NCBI GenBank assembly: GCA_005883115.1
Contig: VAZQ01000039.1
Span: 1 to 11,798, forward strand
Source of the DNA: Alphaproteobacteria bacterium
GTDB lineage: Bacteria; Pseudomonadota; Alphaproteobacteria; Rhizobiales; Xanthobacteraceae
DNA length: 11,798 bases
Direction of reading: 5' to 3'
Positions within the stretch are counted from its first letter, which is position 1. Each line of letters begins with the position of its first letter. Position numbers and translations under genes: made by a program. The notes beneath the pieces are model-generated. The model did not search any database. It worked only from the letters and a program-made list of their open reading frames with translations, and was not told the origin of the DNA. Shown piece after piece: positions 1 through 5,814 of this stretch.

Positions 1-468
1 GGCGATATCCTCGTGACTATGCTGGTACTCGCTCGCGAGCGCCTGATATCCGGCGGCTTCCTCCAGCGGATTAAGATCGGTGCGCTGCACGTTCTCGACG
101 ATCGCAAGCTCGAGCGCCTCGCTATCGGTTGCTTCGAACGGCACGATTGGAATTTCGTGCAGAGCGGCACGCTGAGCCGCCCGCCAGCGTCGCTCGCCGG
201 CTATGATTTCGTAGGCATCTTTCGCGCCGTGCAGTGAACGCACAACGACCGGTTGGATGATGCCGTGCTCCCTGATTGACGCCGCGAGCTCATCGAGCTC
301 GGTTTCCGAATAGTTGCGTCGAGGATTGCGCGGATTGGGCCTGAGAAACTCGATCGGGACGCGACGTTGATTGCGCGCGCGTTCGGGCACGCTTCCCGTT
401 TCGACACCAACGTCCCCCATCAGCGCTGCGAGACCGCGCCCGAGTCGCGATCGGCTCTCATCTGCCAT
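1..468 (-). CDS. parB: Chromosome partition protein ParB, N-terminal 156 residues (gene runs off left edge)
   Basis: ParB is the CTP-dependent clamp that loads at parS and spreads on DNA to build the segregation complex near the origin. I translated the minus strand from the ATG at 468; the frame stays open to base 1, so the gene is cut by the window, not broken. Visible blocks are an N-terminal RLGRGLAALMGD (residues 8-19), a short peptide typical of chromosomal ParB that contacts ParA; VPIEFLRPNPRNPRR (37-51); GIIQPVVVR (69-77); the CTP-binding arginine motif GERRWRAA (91-98); and ENVQRTDLNPLEEA (125-138). The helix-turn-helix parS-reading domain and the dimerisation domain lie beyond the edge. 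The start is 26 bp downstream of the parA stop, so the two are probably one transcript. Two parS sites in the window are its expected targets. Confidence 0.96.
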   Translation of the reverse strand, partial: MADESRSRLGRGLAALMGDVGVETGSVPERARNQRRVPIEFLRPNPRNPRRNYSETELDELAASIREHGIIQPVVVRSLHGAKDAYEIIAGERRWRAAQRAALHEIPIVPFEATDSEALELAIVENVQRTDLNPLEEAAGYQALASEYQHSHEDIA

Positions 469-494
469 GGCCGCGCCTCCTCAATCCTCTTGCA

Positions 495-1430
495 TCACGC
501 GACACCATGCCGCTGATCCGAATCGATCACGTTCTCGGCGAGCGGCGAGTTCGCCATCAATTCCTTTTCACGCTGAATGATCTCGGTCGCCAACCGCAAA
601 TACGCTTCGCTCCCTACGCATTTGAGATCGTAGACGAGCACCGGTTTTCCGTAGGACGGCGCCTCCGATACTCGCACGTTGCGCGGAATGATGGTGTCAT
701 AGACCTTCTGTTTGCTGTTCGCCCGCACGTCGGCCACGACTTGGTTCGAGAGATTGTTGCGTGCGTCATGCATCGTCAGCACGATGCCGTGAATCATGAG
801 CTCGGGGTTGAGCTGCGATTTCACGGTGTCGACGGTCTGCAGGAGCTGCGATAATCCTTCCAGCGCAAAGAACTCGCACTGCAGCGGCACTAGAACCGCA
901 TCTGCTGCCGCCAAAGCGTTGACGGTGAGCAGATTGAGAGACGGCGGACAATCGATCAGCATATAGCTGAAATCGCTCACGCGTACGGTCGCATCGCGCA
1001 TTGGTGCAAGCGCTCGACGCAGCCGAAAAGCCCGATCGCGCTCTTGGCTCACCTCGAGTTCGAGGCCGGAGAGATCGAGCGTCGATGGCACGATCGACAA
1101 GCGCGGCACCGCGGTCGCGAGCACGGCATCGGACAAAGTCGCAGCTGCCATCAACACGTCGTAGGTCGAGTGGCGACGGCTCTGGCGATCGATTCCGAGC
1201 CCGGTCGACGCATTGCCTTGTGGATCGAGATCGATGATCAGCACCTGCTCGCCAATGGCGGCGAGCGCAGTACCGAGATTGATCGCGGTCGTGGTTTTGC
1301 CGACACCGCCTTTCTGGTTGGCGATCGCAATCACGCGCGGCGGCGCGGGCTTGGCAATGCGGCTGGCAAGCGCGACGACGGACGGCGTTTGCGCCGGCGA
1401 CTGCGCCGGCAAATCCGCATGGTCGTTCAT
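495..1430 (-). CDS. parA: Chromosome partitioning ATPase ParA (Soj family)
   Basis: ParA is a P-loop ATPase that binds the nucleoid non-specifically and moves ParB-parS complexes to the cell poles or quarter positions. The 311-residue protein has the deviant Walker A motif KGGVGKTT at residues 40-47, with the signature lysine K40. It also has the Walker A' region IIDLDPQGNAS (65-75) and Walker B YMLIDCPPS (156-164). The C-terminal half carries the family's block around RNVRVSEAPSYGKPV. About 30 residues before the ATPase core are Ala/Pro-rich, which is usual in Hyphomicrobiales. The ATG at 1430 has GGGA about nine bases upstream. It lies 49 bp after the second, full-length stop of the rsmG frame and 26 bp before parB, and is probably co-transcribed from upstream genes; I see no convincing promoter in the 49-bp gap. 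Confidence 0.97.
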   Translation of the reverse strand: MNDHADLPAQSPAQTPSVVALASRIAKPAPPRVIAIANQKGGVGKTTTAINLGTALAAIGEQVLIIDLDPQGNASTGLGIDRQSRRHSTYDVLMAAATLSDAVLATAVPRLSIVPSTLDLSGLELEVSQERDRAFRLRRALAPMRDATVRVSDFSYMLIDCPPSLNLLTVNALAAADAVLVPLQCEFFALEGLSQLLQTVDTVKSQLNPELMIHGIVLTMHDARNNLSNQVVADVRANSKQKVYDTIIPRNVRVSEAPSYGKPVLVYDLKCVGSEAYLRLATEIIQREKELMANSPLAENVIDSDQRHGVA

Positions 1431-1479
1431 GGCATTGCGTCCCGCGTCAAAGAGCCTCGGTCGCGAATCAGGTGAAATG

Positions 1480-1590
1480 TTATGGCCTTATGTTGCGCCG
1501 CTCCACATCCCGAATGACGACGATGTGCCCCGCTGGTTCGATGCGGCTGGGCACGAGCGTGGCTGCCATGGTCCACCTCTGCATGGCGGC
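1480..1590 (-). pseudogene. rsmG: Stranded C-terminal end of rsmG beyond the in-frame stop
   Basis: Continuing the rsmG frame past the TAG gives 36 more codons and then TAA at 1482-1480. They include WTMAATLVPSRIEPAGHIVVIR, written here as WTMAATLVPSR followed by IEPAGHIVVIR. This closely resembles the normal RsmG ending (pattern VPSR-T/I-x-P-x-x-x-IVV-x-R). No frameshift is needed; only one stop codon separates it from the body of the gene. The first two in-frame ATGs after the stop could in principle restart translation, but a 30-odd-residue tail alone would not be a folded methyltransferase. Confidence 0.75.
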
Positions 1591-1591
1591 C
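1561..1591 (-). repeat. Quasi-palindromic stem-loop starting at the rsmG internal stop
   Basis: Plus-strand GGCTGCCATG (1561-1570) and CATGGCGGCC (1582-1591) are complementary at nine of ten positions, around an 11-base loop. In the rsmG mRNA the hairpin begins with the last base of the TAG. No T-run follows, so it is not a canonical intrinsic terminator. Confidence 0.55.
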
Positions 1592-2217
1592 TACTCACGC
1601 GCCTCTCTAAGCTCAAGCTCTGCATGTCGTCCCTTTGGGAACAAGCCCACCGCACCGCTTTTCCCCAGAAGCGGAAAGCACTGATCCAGCAATGACTTGA
1701 GCGGAGCGACGGCGCGCGCCGTGACGACGTCCGCCCGCCCTTCGAAGCTCGTCACGAACTCCTCGATCCGCGTGGCATGCACCGTCGCCGGCGCCGCGGC
1801 TACGCGCTGGGCTTCACGCAGGAACGCCGCCTTTTTATTATTACTTTCAATGAGATGGACGTGGGCACCCGGCTTCTGCGCAAGAGCGCAGGCTACCGCC
1901 AAGCCGGGGAAGCCGCCTCCCGTCCCCAGATCGACCCAAATCTGCGCGCCCGGTACGAACTCGAGCAACTGCAGCGAGTCGGCAATGTGCCGTGTCCACA
2001 GATGCAAAACCGTGGAAGGCGCAACCAGGTTTGTGATTTGCTGCCACGTCAGCAGAAGCGCAACGAAGCGATCGAGGCGTTCAAGTGTTTCACGTGAAAC
2101 GGGCGTGAGGGCGAGCGCGCGAGCACGATCTGCAGTTGCAGGCGCTGTGGGCTTGCTCCGCCCGCTTCCGCGGCTCCTCTGTCCCGGATCGGAAGGGGGC
2201 CGGCGACTCCCGGACAT
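1591..2217 (-). CDS. rsmG: 16S rRNA (guanine527-N7)-methyltransferase RsmG (GidB), C-terminally truncated by in-frame TAG
   Basis: RsmG uses S-adenosylmethionine to methylate G527 in the 530 loop of 16S rRNA. The reading frame from the ATG at 2217 gives 208 residues. The SAM-binding motif WVDLGTGGGFPGLAVA is at 94-109, preceded by TWQQITNLVAPSTV (57-70), and the family's LFPKG motif follows near the end. The frame then meets TAG at 1593-1591 (minus strand), before the usual C-terminal strand ending in VPSR...RIVVIR. That missing part is present in the same frame just downstream (separate entry). The first 35 residues are a basic, Pro/Ser-rich extension with no alternative start in it. The ATG overlaps the mnmG stop by one base (TGATG), suggesting translational coupling. 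Codons 40-44 (VSRET) are a parS site. Whether the short product is active, read through, or a sequencing artefact is open. Confidence 0.88.
   Translation of the reverse strand: MSGSRRPPSDPGQRSRGSGRSKPTAPATADRARALALTPVSRETLERLDRFVALLLTWQQITNLVAPSTVLHLWTRHIADSLQLLEFVPGAQIWVDLGTGGGFPGLAVACALAQKPGAHVHLIESNNKKAAFLREAQRVAAAPATVHATRIEEFVTSFEGRADVVTARAVAPLKSLLDQCFPLLGKSGAVGLFPKGRHAELELREARE
2086..2101 (+). other. parS: parS centromere site 1 (inside rsmG)
   Basis: TGTTTCACGTGAAACG matches the conserved bacterial parS consensus (TGTTTCACGTGAAACA) at 15 of 16 bases. The inner 14 bases (2087-2100) form a perfect palindrome. It lies in phase in rsmG, encoding Val-Ser-Arg-Glu-Thr on the minus strand. ParB is expected to load here. 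Confidence 0.95.
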
Positions 2218-4097
2218 CAGCTTGCGACGGCCGCAGTTTTGGGGCGCTGGCCAATCCGTCTGAGATGCGCAACGAGAAGCGTGAGCGCCGCCGGCGTGAT
2301 GCCATCCATCTGCGCAGCCTGACCGATGCTGCGGGGACGCGCGGAATTGAGCTTTTGGCAAACTTCAATTGAGAGCCCTGGCAACTCCGAATAATCGAGT
2401 CCCTCCGGCAACTGCAGGTTTTCGTCTCGGCGATAGGCAGCGATGTCGGCCGCCTGGCGTGACAGATAGACCTCATATTTTGCGTCGATTTCGATCTGCT
2501 CTGCGATTTTCACCGGGAGATCGGCCAAGCAGGGCCAGATCTTCGCGAGTTCTGCCATTCCAATATTCGGGTGCGACAATAGCTCGAACGCAGTACGCCG
2601 CTGGCCGTCCCTGTTCAGAGCAAGCCCGTACCGATGCGCCTCGCTCGGGGTGAGCGAAACCGAGCGGGCGAAAGCGCGTGCCGCATCAACGCCCGCCATC
2701 TTCGCCTCATGCTGGGAGCGGCGCCTTGCACCCACGCAGCCAATGGCAATGCCGCGGGCGGTGAGGCGCTGGTCGGCATTGTCCGCGCGGAGCGTGAGCC
2801 GGTATTCCGCGCGCGAGGTGAACATCCGGTACGGCTCCGTCACCCCGCGCGTTACCAAATCATCAATCATTACAGCAAGATAGGCCTCAGCGCGATCGAA
2901 GATAACCGCGCCTCCCCCACCCGCGCGCGATGCCGCATTAAGCCCTGCAATCAAGCCCTGAGCCGCCGCCTCTTCGTAGCCGGTTGTCCCATTAATTTGT
3001 CCGGCCAGGAACAGCCCCGGGACCCGCTTGCTCTCCAACGTGGGCTTAAGCTCGCGCGGATCGACGTGGTCGTATTCGATCGCGTAGCCGGGCCGGATAA
3101 CGCGTGCCCTCGCGAGTCCTGGGATCGTCCCGATCAGCGCGGTCTGGACCTCCTCCGGCAGCGAGGTGGAGATGCCATTGGGGTAGACCGTGCAGTCATT
3201 GAGCCCCTCGGGCTCAAGAAAGATCTGGTGCCCATCGCGCTCGCCGAAGCGCACGATCTTGTCCTCGATGGATGGGCAATAGCGTGGCCCCTTGCTGCGA
3301 ATCTGCCCGGAATACATCGGCGAGCGGTGAACGTTCTCGCGGATAATGCGATGGGTCGCTGCGTTCGTGCGGGTAATGCCGCACTGAACCTGTGGGTTCT
3401 CAATGCGCTCGGTCAGGGTCGAAAACGGCTCGGGCGGCTCATCGCCCGGCTGCATCTCCACGGCGGCCCAATCGATTGTGCTGCCATCGAGCCGTGGCGG
3501 CGTCCCGGTCTTGAGCCTCCCAAGCGCAAATCCAAGGCGCTCCAGCGTCAAAGAGAGGCCGACCGCAGGCGCTTCGCCGACGCGTCCCGCCGGCGTCGTT
3601 CGCTCGCCGACATGGATGAGACCCCGCAAAAAGGTCCCGGTTGTCAATACGATGGCCCCTGCCCCGATCTCGCGGCCGTCCTTGAGCTTAAGGCCAGCGC
3701 TTCGTTGGTCGCGGATGATGAGGTCGTCGGCCTCCGCTTCGATCACCGTGAGATTCGCTATCGCGGAAATCGCCTGCTGCATGGCCCTGGCATAGAGCCT
3801 GCGATCGGCCTGGGCGCGCGGTCCCCGTACTGCCGGTCCTTTGCGTCGATTGAGAACTCGGAATTGGATGCCGCCGAGGTCCGCCACTCGCCCCATCAGA
3901 CCGTCCAACGCGTCAATCTCGCGGACGAGATGCCCCTTCCCCAGGCCGCCGATCGCGGGATTGCAGGACATTGCGCCGATAGTGGCGAAGCGATGGGTAA
4001 CCAGGGCGGCCTTGGCGCCCATGCGCGCAGCCGCCGCGGCCGCCTCACAGCCGGCATGGCCGCCGCCCACCACGATGACGTCGTACTGCGCATCCAT
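2217..4097 (-). CDS. mnmG: tRNA uridine-5-carboxymethylaminomethyl modification enzyme MnmG (GidA)
   Basis: MnmG binds FAD and, together with MnmE, installs (carboxymethyl)aminomethyl groups on wobble U34 of certain tRNAs using methylene-tetrahydrofolate. The protein is 626 residues, normal for the family. It opens with the FAD-binding GGGHAGCEAA (11-20), followed by CNPAIGGLGKGHL (45-57). Both family signatures are present: GPRYCPSIEDK (270-280) and AGQINGTTGYEEAAAQG (365-381). Cysteines C45 and C274 correspond to the two functionally important cysteines of E. coli MnmG (C47 and C277). The ATG at 4097 has AAGG about ten bases upstream. The partner gene mnmE lies directly upstream on the same strand, and the stop overlaps the rsmG start. 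A long open frame antisense to it (2634-4208, plus strand) is a high-GC shadow. Confidence 0.98.
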   Translation of the reverse strand: MDAQYDVIVVGGGHAGCEAAAAAARMGAKAALVTHRFATIGAMSCNPAIGGLGKGHLVREIDALDGLMGRVADLGGIQFRVLNRRKGPAVRGPRAQADRRLYARAMQQAISAIANLTVIEAEADDLIIRDQRSAGLKLKDGREIGAGAIVLTTGTFLRGLIHVGERTTPAGRVGEAPAVGLSLTLERLGFALGRLKTGTPPRLDGSTIDWAAVEMQPGDEPPEPFSTLTERIENPQVQCGITRTNAATHRIIRENVHRSPMYSGQIRSKGPRYCPSIEDKIVRFGERDGHQIFLEPEGLNDCTVYPNGISTSLPEEVQTALIGTIPGLARARVIRPGYAIEYDHVDPRELKPTLESKRVPGLFLAGQINGTTGYEEAAAQGLIAGLNAASRAGGGGAVIFDRAEAYLAVMIDDLVTRGVTEPYRMFTSRAEYRLTLRADNADQRLTARGIAIGCVGARRRSQHEAKMAGVDAARAFARSVSLTPSEAHRYGLALNRDGQRRTAFELLSHPNIGMAELAKIWPCLADLPVKIAEQIEIDAKYEVYLSRQAADIAAYRRDENLQLPEGLDYSELPGLSIEVCQKLNSARPRSIGQAAQMDGITPAALTLLVAHLRRIGQRPKTAAVAS

Positions 4098-4180
4098 TTC
4101 TTAAAAACCTTGCGCGGAGCTTCTACCGAACTTGGGCGCGATCGTCTATTTTCGCCCCGTGACTCCTGCCCTCGGCGGAG

Positions 4181-4196
4181 CGTTTCACGTGAAACA
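4181..4196 (-). other. parS: parS centromere site 2 (mnmG-mnmE spacer)
   Basis: On the minus strand the sequence is TGTTTCACGTGAAACG, the same 16-mer as site 1 but in the opposite orientation. It matches consensus at 15 of 16, with a perfect 14-bp inner palindrome (4182-4195). It sits in the 207-bp non-coding gap between mnmE and mnmG, in which I see no other convincing gene or terminator. Confidence 0.95.
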
Positions 4197-4304
4197 TGGG
4201 TCGCGTAGCCTGCTAGGGTTTAGCCTGACCCCCGGCACGTCAGCCGAGTGAGAACGACGACCCCTTCGCCCGTTAACGGCGCCGGTCACTCCCGATCCTG
4301 TCCC

Positions 4305-5672
4305 CTATTTCCCGATACAGAAATCTCGGAAAATCACATCCAAAACGTTCTCCACGTCGATCCGGCCCAGAAGCTTGCCCAATGCCCTGGTCGCCAGCCG
4401 AAGGTGTTCCGCCATGATTTCCTCGCGGCCCTCCTGCGCTGCGCCTCGCGCACGCTCGAGCTCGAGAACAGTTTCTTTCACATGCGCGCGCTGGCGCTCG
4501 CGTGTGACCAATGCAGCTTCAGGTGTGAAGAAGTGTTCGACAAAACCGGAAAGCACGTTAACCAATTTGTCCACACCCGCGCCGGTCGTACTAGAACAAA
4601 GATTCACAGCTTCATCTTTGATGAATCTTGATTCGACAGTTCGTTTTTCCTCCTCGGTCAGAAGATCCATCTTGTTGATCACCAACCAAGTGACGGCATT
4701 CGGCGCGCACGTGAGTGCAGAGCGAACCGAAAAATTTGGCCAATCGATCGTCGTTGCATCAACGACCCAGAGTACGAGATCGGCGCTGCCGGCTTGTTCG
4801 CTCGCCCGCCGCACGCCTTCGCGTTCGATTTGATCCTTCGTCTCGCGAATGCCGGCCGTATCGAGCACCGTGACCGGATAGCCCCGCAGGTCGAGGTGCA
4901 GTTCGAGCACGTCGCGTGTGGTTCCGGGGAAAGGCGATACGATTGCGGCCTCGCGACGCGCCAGTCGGTTGAAGAGGGTCGACTTGCCCGCATTCGGCGG
5001 TCCCGCGATGGCAACACGCAGCCCCTCGCGCAAGCGCTCGCCGTGCCCTGCGCCGGCCTTGCTGATTTCCTCACCAAGGGGGCGAATGAGTCCTAACGCA
5101 CGCGACATCATGTCCTTGGGGACGTCCTCCTCGTCGGAAAAATCAATGCCGGCCTCGACCAGAGCGAGCGCCTCGATCAACCGCTGCCGCCAGCTCTCCG
5201 CCCGATCGCCAAGGAGGCCTCTCAGTTGCTGGTAGGCCTGCCGCCGTTGCGCCTCGGTTTCAGCTGACACCAGGTCGGCGAGCCCCTCGACCGCGGTCAG
5301 ATCCATGCGGCCGTTTTCGAATGTGCGGCGCGTGAACTCTCCTGCTTCCGCATGACGCAACCCGGGAAGGTTCGCCAGCGCCGAAAGAACCGCCGCGATC
5401 ACCGCGCGACCGCCGTGCACGTGCAGTTCGGCGACGTCTTCGCCGGTGGCGCTGTTCGGAGCGGGGAACCATAAGGCGAGCCCCTCATCGATGACGTCAT
5501 GGGTCGCCGGATTGCGGACGTGCGCAAACGACGCGCGTCGCGGCTGCGGCACGCGACCGATCAGCCGTTCGAGGGCCTCGCGCGCCCGTGGGCCGGACAC
5601 GCGAACAACTGCGATTGCCGCCGGCGGCCTTCCGGAGGAGAGGGCAAAGATCGTGTCGCGGTCGCCGGTCAT
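4305..5672 (-). CDS. mnmE: tRNA modification GTPase MnmE (TrmE)
   Basis: MnmE is the GTPase partner of MnmG in wobble-uridine modification; it binds the folate one-carbon donor through its N-terminal domain. The 455-residue protein has the N-terminal DTIFALSSGRPPAAIAVVR (6-24). Its inserted G domain carries G1 GPPNAGKS (224-231), G2 TTRD (251-254), G3 DTAG (271-274) and G4 NKMD (333-336). It ends in CIGK (452-455), the invariant C-terminus that carries the essential cysteine. The ATG at 5672 is supported by the position of the conserved N-terminus. A GGAGG lies 16 bases upstream, rather far, so ribosome binding may be weak. It faces away from the DUF255 gene across 142 bp and is separated from mnmG by 207 bp holding a parS site, so mnmG may also have its own promoter. 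Confidence 0.98.
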   Translation of the reverse strand: MTGDRDTIFALSSGRPPAAIAVVRVSGPRAREALERLIGRVPQPRRASFAHVRNPATHDVIDEGLALWFPAPNSATGEDVAELHVHGGRAVIAAVLSALANLPGLRHAEAGEFTRRTFENGRMDLTAVEGLADLVSAETEAQRRQAYQQLRGLLGDRAESWRQRLIEALALVEAGIDFSDEEDVPKDMMSRALGLIRPLGEEISKAGAGHGERLREGLRVAIAGPPNAGKSTLFNRLARREAAIVSPFPGTTRDVLELHLDLRGYPVTVLDTAGIRETKDQIEREGVRRASEQAGSADLVLWVVDATTIDWPNFSVRSALTCAPNAVTWLVINKMDLLTEEEKRTVESRFIKDEAVNLCSSTTGAGVDKLVNVLSGFVEHFFTPEAALVTRERQRAHVKETVLELERARGAAQEGREEIMAEHLRLATRALGKLLGRIDVENVLDVIFRDFCIGK

Positions 5673-5814
5673 CTCTTGGATACTCGAACCTCCACAGCTT
5701 GCGGGTGATATCGCAGCGAAATAGCTTTAATGTAGTAGCTCCAAAGCCGATTTGTTGGCGATTTAGCCGGGTCTCGCGCGCCGAACCAACTGCACCGGCG
5801 GGCATTGTCATTAG
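5673..5814. promoter_or_regulatory. Divergent intergenic region between mnmE and the DUF255 gene
   Basis: These 142 bp separate two divergent starts and must hold promoters for both, unless transcripts enter from outside. The middle (about 5700-5765) is more AT-rich than its surroundings. I found no convincing -35/-10 pair on either strand, so no promoter position is claimed. Confidence 0.4.

Noticed and set aside
1044..1695. Overlapping plus-strand ORFs over parA and the rsmG tail
   Set aside because: They are shadows of minus-strand genes, with no recognisable domains.
4123..4197. 24-codon minus-strand ORF (MFHVKRSAEG...) starting within parS site 2
   Set aside because: Its beginning is dictated by the parS palindrome, there is no ribosome-binding site, and the rest is not recognisable.
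2634..4208. 524-codon open frame on the plus strand antisense to mnmG
   Set aside because: It lies over the well-conserved mnmG gene, resembles no family, and long antisense frames are common in GC-rich coding DNA.
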